Source: Bacteroidales bacterium
Lineage (GTDB): Bacteria; Bacteroidota; Bacteroidia; Bacteroidales; B18-G4
Assembly (NCBI GenBank): GCA_018400295.1
Contig: JAGYMZ010000002.1
Location: 67,106 to 131,105, forward strand
Length of the DNA: 64,000 nucleotides
Direction of reading: 5' to 3'
In this document: positions 29,188-38,233 of the stretch, one piece after another
How the letters are laid out: each line of letters begins with the position of its first letter
Numbering within the stretch: position 1 is the first letter of the stretch
The notes under the pieces: model-generated
Databases searched by the model: none
Told to the model about the DNA's origin: nothing
The model's input: the letters and a program-made list of their open reading frames with translations, nothing else
Made by a program: the position numbers and the translations under genes

Positions 29188-29223
29188 GTTAACTCGAGTT
29201 AACGAAAGTTAAAAAATGTTAAC
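29188..29223. promoter_or_regulatory. four GTTAAC-type hexamers at 10-bp spacing
   Basis: GTTAAC (29188), GTTAAC (29198), GTTAAA (29208) and GTTAAC (29218) have starts exactly 10 bp apart, so they lie on one face of the helix. The first two also form a 16-bp palindrome (GTTAACTCGAGTTAAC). The array lies about 38-74 bp upstream of the expected transcript start of the histidine kinase-response regulator pair. Direct repeats at about 10-11 bp are typical of OmpR/PhoB-family binding sites, so autoregulation by the adjacent regulator is likely. Confidence 0.5.
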
Positions 29224-29249
29224 CAGGACTGATTAACAGGTATATAACG

Positions 29250-29257
29250 TAAATTTG
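29250..29257 (+). promoter_or_regulatory. histidine kinase -7 element
   Basis: TAAATTTG, a full -7 match only 4 nt before the ATG at 29262. This implies an mRNA with no or almost no leader. No -33 TTTG is present, in keeping with an activator-dependent promoter. Confidence 0.6.
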
Positions 29258-29261
29258 CCAC

Positions 29262-30692
29262 ATGAACCGCAGTGTTTTTATTTCCATTATTGTTTTGATG
29301 TCTGTTGCCCTCACAGGTTTAATGGCGATCCAGGTTTACTGGATACAGAATGCTGTAAAAGTTCGGCAGGCGAACTTTACACGTAGCATTAACGAAGCAG
29401 TGTCCGGTGTTATTTTCAAGCTTGAAAAAATAGAGATGGCCGGGGAAATAGAAACACGGCTTGGGGCACTGTCCGGGAATGCCTCCATGGACCCAACGAC
29501 CGACAGTATTAACAATATGTTGCTGAACGATCTCCGGTCCATTTCCAACCGGACAGAACTGGAAAGATTTTTCAATAAGTATTTTCTGGCCCACGACCTT
29601 TTCGAGAATATGTTGTTTAACCGGCCCTATGAACGTATTGAAGACCGCATATCTTTTTCATCAATTGATTCCCTGCTTTATCTGGAATTCAATAAAAAGA
29701 GCATTACTACCGACTACCAGTTTGGGATTTTTGATCCCGTCCGGAAAGAAATAGTTATGAAAACGGAAGGGGCGGTTACGGACGATCTCCTGCAAAAAGG
29801 TTTTGCGTTCACCTTGTTTCCAAGTGAAATTTCCGCCCGCCCCGATTATTTATTGATCTATTTTCCAAATGAACTGCGGTTCATTATCAGTCAGATGTGG
29901 CTCATGCTGTCGGTTTCGGTGATCCTTATCCTGATCATCATACTGTCTTTTACCTATACGGTCTTTACCATTCTGAAACAAAAGAAATTGTCTGAGATGA
30001 AAACGGATTTCATTAACAACATGACACATGAGTTCAAGACCCCTATTTCCACCATTTCTTTGACATGTCAGGCTCTTAAGGATAAGGATGTGGGCAAGTC
30101 CGAGGATCTTTACCAGGCTTATTTTAACGTGATTGACGAAGAAAATTCACGCTTAAGCACGATGGCAGAGAAAATATTGCAAACGGCCATTCTGGATAAA
30201 GGGCAGCTGGACCTTCGGAAAGAAGCGCTGGATGTGCATAAGGTCATTATGGATGTGGTTCAGAAGATCGGGATACAGGTTGAGATCAAGGATGGCACCA
30301 TAGAGACCGGTTTTTCGGCCGATCCTTCCCTGATCCATGCGGATAAGGTCCACCTGACCAATGTTATCAGTAATTTGCTGGATAATGCCAATAAGTATAC
30401 TCCTCAGAAACCCCGGATCCGTGTGATCACAAAAAATGCAAAAAATGGCATCCTGATCAGCATTGAAGATAACGGAATCGGTATCAGTAAAGCAAATCAA
30501 AAGAAGATCTTTGAAAAATTATACAGGGTGCCTTCCGGTGACATCCATGACTTTAAGGGTTTTGGTCTGGGCCTGAGTTACGTCAAAGCCATCGTTGAAG
30601 CTCATGGCGGTGAGATAGGTCTGGAAAGCGAATTACGGAAGGGTACAAAATTTGATGTATTTTTGCCCTATAATTCTTCAAAACATTCATAA
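29262..30692 (+). CDS. two-component sensor histidine kinase
   Basis: A 476-residue membrane kinase. It has a first helix at about residues 4-26, a periplasmic sensor region of about 180 residues, and a second helix at about 208-236. The H-box NNMTHEFKTPISTIS follows with His256. The ATPase domain has NLLDNANKYTP (N box), IEDNGIGISKAN and GFGLGLSYVKAI. No HAMP domain is obvious between helix and H-box. The response regulator begins 1 nt after its stop. The layout resembles the RprX/RprY pair of Bacteroides, but the signal is unknown. Confidence 0.93.
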   Translation: MNRSVFISIIVLMSVALTGLMAIQVYWIQNAVKVRQANFTRSINEAVSGVIFKLEKIEMAGEIETRLGALSGNASMDPTTDSINNMLLNDLRSISNRTELERFFNKYFLAHDLFENMLFNRPYERIEDRISFSSIDSLLYLEFNKKSITTDYQFGIFDPVRKEIVMKTEGAVTDDLLQKGFAFTLFPSEISARPDYLLIYFPNELRFIISQMWLMLSVSVILILIIILSFTYTVFTILKQKKLSEMKTDFINNMTHEFKTPISTISLTCQALKDKDVGKSEDLYQAYFNVIDEENSRLSTMAEKILQTAILDKGQLDLRKEALDVHKVIMDVVQKIGIQVEIKDGTIETGFSADPSLIHADKVHLTNVISNLLDNANKYTPQKPRIRVITKNAKNGILISIEDNGIGISKANQKKIFEKLYRVPSGDIHDFKGFGLGLSYVKAIVEAHGGEIGLESELRKGTKFDVFLPYNSSKHS

Positions 30693-30693
30693 A

Positions 30694-31395
30694 ATGGAAT
30701 ACGACAGTGTCAGGATCCTGCTGGCCGAGGATGACAAGAATCTTGGAACCGTTTTAAAGGCGTATCTCGAAGCAAAAGGTTTCCAAACGACCCTGGCGGT
30801 GAACGGACAGGAAGCGTTAAACATTTATAAGAAGCAGGATATTAATTTCTGCATCATAGATGTCATGATGCCTGTCATGGACGGATTCACACTGGCGCGG
30901 GAGATCCGTGAAACCAATTCGGAGATCCCTGTTTTATTCCTCACGGCCAAGTCTTTGCAGGAAGATAAGCTCAGGGGATTTGCCATTGGTGCCGATGATT
31001 ACCTGTCCAAGCCTTTCAATATGGAAGAGTTGCTTGCCAGGATCAAGGCGATCCTCCGAAGGTCCGGCGAGAAATCGGGCATTCGGAACGGTGGTGAGTA
31101 TACCCTGGGGAAGCTCCGGTTTGATGCAAACCACCAGATCCTGGAAACCCCTGCGGAAAAGATCAGGCTCACTTCCAAGGAATCTGCACTACTGAAGCTG
31201 CTTTGCGATAATTTAAACGATACAGTAGACCGGAGCAAGGCCCTGAAAGAGATCTGGCAGGACGATAGTTATTTCAATGCCAGGAGCATGGATGTTTACA
31301 TAACCAAACTCAGGAAATACCTGAAGGCCGATGCCTCTGTAGAATTGATGAATGTTCATGGCATTGGTTTCAAGCTCGTAACCCCGGGAGATTAA
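30694..31395 (+). CDS. OmpR-family response regulator
   Basis: A 233-residue regulator with an N-terminal receiver domain (ILLAEDDKNLG; phosphoacceptor Asp56 in IIDVMMPVMDG; Lys in DDYLSKPFNMEELLARI). A C-terminal winged-helix DNA-binding domain begins near residue 130 and includes LTSKESALLKLLCDN and RSMDVYITKLRKYLK. The ATG at 30694 is chosen because it lies 1 nt after the kinase stop. It probably binds the phased GTTAAC hexamers upstream of the pair. Its 3' end overlaps the convergent serine-hydrolase gene by 4 nt. Confidence 0.94.
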   Translation: MEYDSVRILLAEDDKNLGTVLKAYLEAKGFQTTLAVNGQEALNIYKKQDINFCIIDVMMPVMDGFTLAREIRETNSEIPVLFLTAKSLQEDKLRGFAIGADDYLSKPFNMEELLARIKAILRRSGEKSGIRNGGEYTLGKLRFDANHQILETPAEKIRLTSKESALLKLLCDNLNDTVDRSKALKEIWQDDSYFNARSMDVYITKLRKYLKADASVELMNVHGIGFKLVTPGD

Positions 31396-32630
31396 AATCC
31401 GGACAGGGCGTTCCCTGAAAGGTGCTTTGCCGGATCGAAGCTCCTGATGGGCACATAGGTTTCCTGTACCGGGGTGAATTTTAAGAAATGGCTGGTATCT
31501 CTGATGATCTTCCACAAATTCGATGATCCAGGCCCTTTGTCTTTATTGCATAAGGCGATGATCGTTTTTTGTTCTTTCATATCCCGGATATAATATGCCC
31601 GGAAACCTTTCCACCAGCCAAAATGATAAACGGTGCTATCGCGGGTTTCTTTGATACGCCAGCCAAATCCATAATTATCCCTTCTTTTCCAATATGGCTG
31701 GCTCCCCGGTGTAAATGCCTCCTGCAATGTTTCGGCACTGACCAGGGTGTGGTTGTTCAGTGCAAGATCGAATCTGTAGAGGTCTTCCACGCTCGCGTAT
31801 ATCCCCTTGTCGCCCATTACGCCGTTCAAATATTCATTGCGTATCCTTATGGGGCGCCACTTCCAGTACCGGTGACCCATAACTTCTGCCGGAACATAGA
31901 ACGGTACCACTGAGTCTTCTTCCATGGTATATACAAAGGAATCTTTCATGCCCAGGGGATCAAAAATTTCTTTTTGCACGAAATGATCATAGGGCATTCC
32001 TCCGGCTTTTTCGATAATGCAAGCCAACAAGGCATAATTTGTATTACAATAATGAAATCCGTTGTCCGGCCTGAAATAGGGGGAGGGCACATGGGTTTGG
32101 TAGAGGTTGAGCATGTCCTGGTTGGTCAGCGGGACTTCTTTATCGTGCCATTGATCGTGGGACAGGGACATATAGCGGGAAAGGCCTGAGCGGTGGTTGA
32201 GCAGGTTCCGGATGCTGACCCCGGGATAGGGAAAGCATGGCAGGTACTGCTGTATGGTGTCTTCGTATGACAAGCGCCCCTGTTCCTTCAGGATCATGAT
32301 GCCCATGGCGGTGATTGTTTTGGAAACGGAGGCCAGCTGAAAGGCGGAATGGGTGCTAAGTGTGTCGCGGGTCTGGAAATTACTGTAACCAAAGGCATTT
32401 TTGTACACGATATGCCCTTTTTCGGCGTAGAGTATTGCCCCGTTAAACCAGTTATGCCGGGAAAGGCGGGTGAAAATGCTGTCGATCCATTCGGCTTTGT
32501 GCCTGAGGCTGGTGGTATCCGGCTTCATGACCGTGTCGGTCTTTTCCGGTACTGAAACCGTGTCACGGAAAGGTTCATTGCACGTGATTACGAAAAGAAG
32601 GAGCAATATGAGCAATTTACGTGTTTGCAT
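31392..32630 (-). CDS. serine hydrolase lipoprotein, beta-lactamase class C fold
   Basis: A protein of about 412 residues with a lipoprotein signal (MQTRKLLILLLLFVITCNEP). The active-site motifs of the AmpC/esterase/DD-peptidase fold are present: SVSK (SxxK) in FQLASVSKTITAMG, YCN in NGFHYCNTNYALL, and an HxG-type third motif in VYHFGWWKG. Such proteins are often peptidases or esterases rather than true beta-lactamases. The ATG at 32630 is chosen for the signal peptide; the frame is open a further 44 codons upstream without likely coding. A TAATTTTG element lies 43 nt upstream. Confidence 0.87.
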   Translation of the reverse strand: MQTRKLLILLLLFVITCNEPFRDTVSVPEKTDTVMKPDTTSLRHKAEWIDSIFTRLSRHNWFNGAILYAEKGHIVYKNAFGYSNFQTRDTLSTHSAFQLASVSKTITAMGIMILKEQGRLSYEDTIQQYLPCFPYPGVSIRNLLNHRSGLSRYMSLSHDQWHDKEVPLTNQDMLNLYQTHVPSPYFRPDNGFHYCNTNYALLACIIEKAGGMPYDHFVQKEIFDPLGMKDSFVYTMEEDSVVPFYVPAEVMGHRYWKWRPIRIRNEYLNGVMGDKGIYASVEDLYRFDLALNNHTLVSAETLQEAFTPGSQPYWKRRDNYGFGWRIKETRDSTVYHFGWWKGFRAYYIRDMKEQKTIIALCNKDKGPGSSNLWKIIRDTSHFLKFTPVQETYVPIRSFDPAKHLSGNALSGF

Positions 32631-32672
32631 CAGTAATCCTTTACCGGTTCGACCCAAATTTCTAAACGGCGT

Positions 32673-32680
32673 CAAAATTA
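32673..32680 (-). promoter_or_regulatory. -7 element of the serine hydrolase gene
   Basis: On the minus strand it reads TAATTTTG, a full -7 match. It gives a leader of about 38 nt to the ATG at 32630 and supports that start over longer reading frames. Confidence 0.5.
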
Positions 32681-32803
32681 CAGGAAATATGTTTTTTATC
32701 GAAATTATTTTTATGAACATTTGGGTGGGGATAAAAAAATTGCCATGATCAATTCTGGTCACCGGTCATTTTTTATCTTCTTGTGGCCCGCTCACTCTCA
32801 CGC

Positions 32804-35128
32804 CTATTCCCTGATCAGAATCTTCTCTGTATGGATGACCCTGCCGTCATTTCCGCGCAGGGTCAGAAAATATGGGCCTGCAGGAATGTGCTCCGGGTAC
32901 CAGTGGTAAGCATGTTGCCCGGACTTTGTTATTAATCTTTCCACTTCCCTTCCGCCTGAATCCCTTATGATGATCTCACCCTTCCGGGCCTTTTCGATCA
33001 GGATGTTGAAGTGATCGCTGGAGGGGTTCGGAAAAACATGGATGGTTTTTACTGGGGCTTCCCCGGGGTTTTCGTCTGGAATACCCACAGACAGATCAAA
33101 AACCCCAAGCGTGTATTCCCCGGGTGGCATGTCTTCAACATACAAATAACCAATGCTCCAGGGGCCCAGCTGGGTGGTGGGGATCACTTCCCACTCGTGG
33201 CCGGGTCCCGGGCGGTGCAGAATGACGACCGAGTCGGTTTCGCTGAGGATCAGGGTATTGTCCAGGTTCCCGGTCTTGCTGTAGTAAAATCTTCCGGTGG
33301 CCGTGAAGTTATCGGGGAATATTCCTTTCACCGACCAGTAGCGGTAATCGGATATCCTCAGATCGGGCACAGGTTCCAGCAGGGAATCGGGCGGGGCCCA
33401 GTGGTGGGTGACCCGGACAAATGCAGAATCGGACATTTCGGCGACTTCCATATGGAAAAATGTCCGGTCGAAATCGTATTCACCGGTGCTGTGGATGACC
33501 TGCTGATCATCTGTGGTGGCGTCGCAGATGTTTTGGCCCAGGTCGAGAAAAACTGCCAGGGGCTCATAGGACAGGGATTTGATGCTTGTCCCGGTTTCCC
33601 CGGAAAACCAGACGGTGTCCATGGTCAGGTTCCAGCCGGCATCCAGGAAACATACGTCGGTTTTATTCATTTGACCGGTGAAAGAGGGGCCTTTTCTTTT
33701 CTGTTTCAGATAAAGGGTGACATCGGACCCGGTTCCGGTTGGCTGGATATTGAAAGAATCAAGGGAATAATGGGGCGTCCCCCCATGAAAGACCCAATTG
33801 TCGAAGAACCCATCCATATTGATCCCGGTGTGGCCGGTAATGAAATCCCTCATATCGTAAGAGGATACGGAAGTGAATGCAAAGGTATCCAGGTAGGCGG
33901 CCATGGTTTCAAAAAACAGGTCGTCGCCCAGGTAGTTCCGCAGGGTCTGGACCACGGTGGCGCCTTTATCGTAGGCTGAAGTGCCGTAAGTGTACTGCTG
34001 GGGGAGCTGATTGAGCGGCCAGTACCCGTTTTCTTCTGCATGGGCATAACGCAGGACTTCTGCGTGCTTGTCCATTAAACTGGTTTTGAACATTTCCTGA
34101 TCATACAACACTTCCGTATAAAACAATTCGCAGAATACGGCCCAGCCTTCGTTCAGCCACATTTCTTCTGCACAGTTGCATGTAACCTTATCCCCAAACC
34201 ACATGTGTGACAACTCATGGGCGTAGAGCCATTCATAGGTGGAACCACCGGTTATGGTGGAATTCGGATAAGCTATGTTTGTTGCGTGTTCCATAGCCCC
34301 TATGGCGGTTCCCACATATCCTATTCTGTCCCAGGAATAAGGACCGAAATGGTTCTCAAAGATCGCTGTGATGTTTTTTAAATTTTCAAAATTATCTTCA
34401 ACCTTGGCAGAATCCGATGGCCTTACATAATAGTCAATTGGTATTTCATCTTGTGACCCGTAGTACACGTCTTCTATAAGCGTATATTCACCAATGGCCA
34501 CGGAGGCGAGATACGTTGGTACCGGTTGGTTAAGTGTCCAGTGATAGGTTTGTTTCCCGGGCTGGGGACTGGTCACTTCCACCAGTATGCCCCCGCAGAC
34601 TGCCGTTAAGCCTTCGTCAACAGTCACGAATAATTCATAAGTGGCCCGGTCGGTGAAGTCGTCAATGCAAGGGAACCAGGCTTTCCCCAAATTATGAGGG
34701 ATGTTGCTGATGCCTACGCCCAGGTTAAATGCATAATCGCCTGAAAAATGGAAACCGCCCCAGGATTCATGAAAGGGTTCCCCATGATAAGCAATATGGA
34801 TTTCCAGGATATCATTGGTGTCCGCAGGCTCGTCCAGAGGAATGTGTATCACCCCGTTCTCGTGGGTATAATTGGTTGTTACAGTGCCATCCAGGATGAC
34901 GGATGTTGTTGTGAGATCAAGCAATTGAAGGCAGATTTTATCCAGATCATTAATTTTGGGCTTCAGAGTGATGCTGGCTTCTGCATCAATGGTTTGATCG
35001 TCCGTATTGATCTCATTGATGTATAGTGTGTAATGGATGGCATGGAGTGAATCCCCGATGGATGCCAGGGTGCAAACAGGCAGGGTGGCCAGGACGAACA
35101 ATGGTAGTAACAGTATATGTTTTTTCAT
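32804..35128 (-). CDS. secreted M1-family aminopeptidase with T9SS sorting domain
   Basis: A protein of about 774 residues. A signal peptide (MKKHILLLPLFVLATLPVC) is followed by the N-terminal beta domain of M1 peptidases and the gluzincin domain. The zinc site is HELSH near residue 304, with the third ligand Glu 19 residues after the second His (WLNEGWAVF). The exopeptidase motif, usually GxMEN, is GAMEH here. The last 75 residues are a T9SS type A sorting domain (VFPNPSSDHFNILIEK, ending in HTEKILIRE), so the enzyme is likely exported and attached to the surface. A GTG at 35134 is a weaker alternative start. Confidence 0.9.
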   Translation of the reverse strand: MKKHILLLPLFVLATLPVCTLASIGDSLHAIHYTLYINEINTDDQTIDAEASITLKPKINDLDKICLQLLDLTTTSVILDGTVTTNYTHENGVIHIPLDEPADTNDILEIHIAYHGEPFHESWGGFHFSGDYAFNLGVGISNIPHNLGKAWFPCIDDFTDRATYELFVTVDEGLTAVCGGILVEVTSPQPGKQTYHWTLNQPVPTYLASVAIGEYTLIEDVYYGSQDEIPIDYYVRPSDSAKVEDNFENLKNITAIFENHFGPYSWDRIGYVGTAIGAMEHATNIAYPNSTITGGSTYEWLYAHELSHMWFGDKVTCNCAEEMWLNEGWAVFCELFYTEVLYDQEMFKTSLMDKHAEVLRYAHAEENGYWPLNQLPQQYTYGTSAYDKGATVVQTLRNYLGDDLFFETMAAYLDTFAFTSVSSYDMRDFITGHTGINMDGFFDNWVFHGGTPHYSLDSFNIQPTGTGSDVTLYLKQKRKGPSFTGQMNKTDVCFLDAGWNLTMDTVWFSGETGTSIKSLSYEPLAVFLDLGQNICDATTDDQQVIHSTGEYDFDRTFFHMEVAEMSDSAFVRVTHHWAPPDSLLEPVPDLRISDYRYWSVKGIFPDNFTATGRFYYSKTGNLDNTLILSETDSVVILHRPGPGHEWEVIPTTQLGPWSIGYLYVEDMPPGEYTLGVFDLSVGIPDENPGEAPVKTIHVFPNPSSDHFNILIEKARKGEIIIRDSGGREVERLITKSGQHAYHWYPEHIPAGPYFLTLRGNDGRVIHTEKILIRE

Positions 35129-35414
35129 AAGCACAGGGTTGACACGGATATGTTGTAAAAGTATTTATTTATAAATTATTATACAAGGAAAAAGACAGGT
35201 CAAATAATTTGTATTTTTGATGCCAACCCCAACGGAATGGTTGATGTTCGAATGTGAACAAGAGGCATTTATAAGCGGACACTTTTATGGCAACAACACC
35301 ATTTTCATGCACTCTATTTTTTGACAATCAGTGTTTTATAAAGATGGCATATTTTTAGGATAACATACATTCAAAAATTCACCCATGTTCCATAATCAAT
35401 CAAAAACAACGGAT
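35129..35414. other. intergenic gap, M1 peptidase to TolC gene
   Basis: This AT-rich divergent gap of 286 nt holds an isolated TATTTTTG at 35212-35219 and a near-consensus TATTTTTA at 35350-35357, the latter 58 nt before the likely tolC-family start. No partner -33 is well placed and no gene or RNA is visible. Confidence 0.4.
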
Positions 35415-36785
35415 ATGCGTAAGCTGGTCATTATCTTACCGGGTATAATTCTTATCTTTCTTGCCTTGCAGGTAAATGCCCAAAAAACGTGGACCTTAGA
35501 GGATTGTATAAATTATGCGCTGGAAAACAATCTTCAGATAAAGCAAAGTGCGTTGACTTCCGAGAGTTATGAAAAGGATCTGCTTCAAAAAAAACTGGAT
35601 GTACTTCCCAATCTCAATGGAGGTGCAAGCAGCAGTTGGGGTTGGGGCCGGTCCCCTAATCCGCAGACGAATATTTATACCACTGAAAACACGAACCAGC
35701 AGTTTTTTTCAATGAGCTCAGGGGTTACCCTTTTCAACGGGTTGCAAAAGTACAATGCCATCAAAAAGGCCCAGTTGGATTTCATGGCATCCATGTATGA
35801 TTCGGATAAAATGCGGGATGATATTTCTTTGATGATCGCAGGGGCATATTTGCAGATACTATTCAGCAAGGAACTTGTTAAAACCGCGGAGGATCAGGCG
35901 GACATCACCAACCAGCAGATAGTCCGGACCGAAAAGCTTGTGGATGCCGGAACGCTGGCGCGTGGCGACTTACTTGAGATCGAATCGCAGGGCGCCATGG
36001 AAGAGGTTAACCTGATCAATTCCAAAAACCAACGCAACCTGGCATATCTGGATCTCATTCAATTGCTTGATCTGCCGGCTTCGGAACCTTTTGAAGTGGA
36101 AATACCGGATATTGAAATTCTTCAGGATCCGGAAATACTTACGCCCGGACAGGTTTTTCAATATGCCAAAGCCAATCTGCCCGAGGTTAAAAGTGCCGAG
36201 ATCCGCTTGCAAAGTGCAGAAAAGTCACTGGCCATTGCACGGGGCTCGCGCAGCCCTTCAATCGATGCAAGCGGGAACTGGAGTACAACAGTTTCCGATC
36301 AGATCAGGAAAGACCTGATGGACCCGGACAGTCCTACGATGCCATTTGAAGATCAAATCCGCAATAATGAGAATAAATCTGTTTCATTATCGCTGAACAT
36401 ACCCATATTCAATGGATTTCAGGTATCCAATTATATTTCACAATCCAGGATCGGACTGGATATGGCTCAGTATGATCTGGAACGGGTTGAAAATACCGTA
36501 AGAAAGAATGTGGAAACCGCCTATGCGGATGCCCGGGCTGCATATAAAACATACAAAGCCAATCAAAAATCACTGACTTCCTTTACGGAATCTTTTAAAT
36601 ACATGGAGCAAAAATTTAACGTGGGCCTGGCCAATTCATTGGAATACAATACTGCCAAGAGCCAGCTTGCCAAAGCCGAATCCGATCTCTTGTCTGCCAA
36701 ATACGATTTTGTCTTCAAAACCAAAGTCCTCGATTTTTATATGGGCAAACCCATTACGTTGGATGATTTTGTCATCAACAAGTAA
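35415..36785 (+). CDS. TolC family outer-membrane efflux protein
   Basis: A protein of about 456 residues with a signal peptide (MRKLVIILPGIILIFLALQV, cleaved after NAQ). It has the duplicated TolC pattern: WTLEDCINYALENNLQIKQS near the mature N-terminus, and long coiled helices including EKLVDAGTLARGDLLEIES and KFNVGLANSLEYNTAKSQLAKAESDLL. It forms the outer-membrane channel of a tripartite exporter. The ATG at 35415 is preferred over one at 35385 because it starts directly at the signal peptide. A periplasmic adaptor follows after 60 nt, but no pump gene is adjacent. Confidence 0.9.
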   Translation: MRKLVIILPGIILIFLALQVNAQKTWTLEDCINYALENNLQIKQSALTSESYEKDLLQKKLDVLPNLNGGASSSWGWGRSPNPQTNIYTTENTNQQFFSMSSGVTLFNGLQKYNAIKKAQLDFMASMYDSDKMRDDISLMIAGAYLQILFSKELVKTAEDQADITNQQIVRTEKLVDAGTLARGDLLEIESQGAMEEVNLINSKNQRNLAYLDLIQLLDLPASEPFEVEIPDIEILQDPEILTPGQVFQYAKANLPEVKSAEIRLQSAEKSLAIARGSRSPSIDASGNWSTTVSDQIRKDLMDPDSPTMPFEDQIRNNENKSVSLSLNIPIFNGFQVSNYISQSRIGLDMAQYDLERVENTVRKNVETAYADARAAYKTYKANQKSLTSFTESFKYMEQKFNVGLANSLEYNTAKSQLAKAESDLLSAKYDFVFKTKVLDFYMGKPITLDDFVINK

Positions 36786-36845
36786 ATATTTGATTATTTT
36801 TATGCTTTCATTGAAAGGACCTGCATAAGGAATAAAAAACATATC

Positions 36846-38204
36846 ATGGCACCGGGAAAAAAAATATCATCAAAAAGAAAGCTCTGGTTTGTAATTGGAG
36901 CAGTTGCCTTAGTGGTTGTATTAATAGTTGTGGCTATTAATAAGGGGCAGGGCACCAGTGGGATCAAGGTTGTTACCGGGAAGGTCCAGAAAAGGACGAT
37001 AACAGAGACCGTTTCTGCCAACGGGAAAATTCAGCCTGCTGTGGATATAAAGATCAGTCCCTATATTTCCGGGGAAGTGATTGAACTGTATGTCAGGGAA
37101 GGGGATGAAGTGAAGAAGGGGGACCTTTTGGCAAAGATCGACCCTGAGATCTATATATCCAGCTATGAAAGGGCAGGGGCAAACCTGAGCTCGCAAAAGG
37201 CAAATTTGTCGAACGCTAAAGCCCGGTTGGCGCAGGCCGAGGCTCAGTTCATTAACGCAAAATTATCTTTTGAACGGAATAAAAAACTGCATGAGCAAGA
37301 TGTCATCTCGGATGCGGATTTTGATGCTTCCAAAGCCAATTATGAAACGGCTCGTGCTGAGGTTGAAGCTGCCAAGCAAAGTGTAAACAGCGCGGAATAT
37401 GCCATAAAAAGTGCCGAGGCATCCCTGAAAGAAGCACGGGAAAACCTTACAAAAACTTCCGTAACCAGTCCGAACGATGGTACCGTATCCCGTTTGAGCG
37501 TCGAAGCGGGAGAACGGGTAACGGGTGCCAGCCAGTTTTCAAGCGGCACGGAGATCATGCGCATAGCAAACCTGAATGCCATGGAAGCCGATGTGGAAGT
37601 GAATGAAAACGATATCGTACGTGTTTCATTGGGGGATACCTGTGAGATAGAAGTAGATGCTTATCTGAACAAGAAATTCCTTGGGGAAGTGGTTGAAATT
37701 GCTACCTCCGCTAACACAGAAGGGGTGAGTGCGGATCAGGTGACCAATTTTGATGTTAAGATCAAGGTATTCCCTGGATCATATGCTGATCTTATTCCTG
37801 AAGGGAAACGAAATTTTTCCCCGCTTCGTCCGGGCATGTCCGCCACAGTGGAAATCCAAACGGAAACGGCCAGTAATAAACTCACGGTTCCCATTCAGGC
37901 AGTGACTACAAGGAAAGACACCTCTGAAAGCAGGGAATTTTCTGCCCCTCAGGAAGAAGGGGATGAAAATGCCCTTATCGACGAGGATATGCAGGAGGTT
38001 GTTTTTTTATTCGTCGACGGGAAAGCTACATTGCAGGCTGTGACAACGGGAATCCAGGATGATAAATATATTGTGGTTACGGAGGGCCTGGAGCATGGAC
38101 AGGAGATCATTACCGGACCATACCGCGCAGTTTCCAAGCAGCTTAAGGATGGCGATGAGGTAAAAGCGGTGAAAAAAGAAGATCTTTTTGAGGGCCGGAA
38201 CTAA
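36846..38204 (+). CDS. HlyD/MacA-type periplasmic adaptor
   Basis: A 452-residue membrane-fusion protein. A single membrane anchor (about residues 14-34) is followed by a lipoyl half-motif (ISPYISGEVIELYVREGDEVKKGDLLAKID), a helical hairpin of about 100 residues, and the second lipoyl half (TSPNDGTVSRLSVEAGERVTG). Beta-barrel and membrane-proximal domains with an acidic insert follow. It pairs with the TolC protein upstream. The ABC (MacB-like) or RND partner must be encoded elsewhere. tsaB follows after 29 nt. Confidence 0.9.
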   Translation: MAPGKKISSKRKLWFVIGAVALVVVLIVVAINKGQGTSGIKVVTGKVQKRTITETVSANGKIQPAVDIKISPYISGEVIELYVREGDEVKKGDLLAKIDPEIYISSYERAGANLSSQKANLSNAKARLAQAEAQFINAKLSFERNKKLHEQDVISDADFDASKANYETARAEVEAAKQSVNSAEYAIKSAEASLKEARENLTKTSVTSPNDGTVSRLSVEAGERVTGASQFSSGTEIMRIANLNAMEADVEVNENDIVRVSLGDTCEIEVDAYLNKKFLGEVVEIATSANTEGVSADQVTNFDVKIKVFPGSYADLIPEGKRNFSPLRPGMSATVEIQTETASNKLTVPIQAVTTRKDTSESREFSAPQEEGDENALIDEDMQEVVFLFVDGKATLQAVTTGIQDDKYIVVTEGLEHGQEIITGPYRAVSKQLKDGDEVKAVKKEDLFEGRN

Positions 38205-38233
38205 GGCATCCCCTTTTTTCATAAATCAGTCAA

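Noticed and set aside
33011..33979. A 322-codon plus-strand frame
   Set aside because: Antisense to the M1 aminopeptidase gene, which has intact zinc and sorting motifs; the plus frame has no recognisable domain.
35212..35219. Isolated TATTTTTG promoter-like element in the M1 peptidase / TolC gap
   Set aside because: No -33 partner and no gene start within 150 nt downstream; AT-rich gaps produce such matches by chance.
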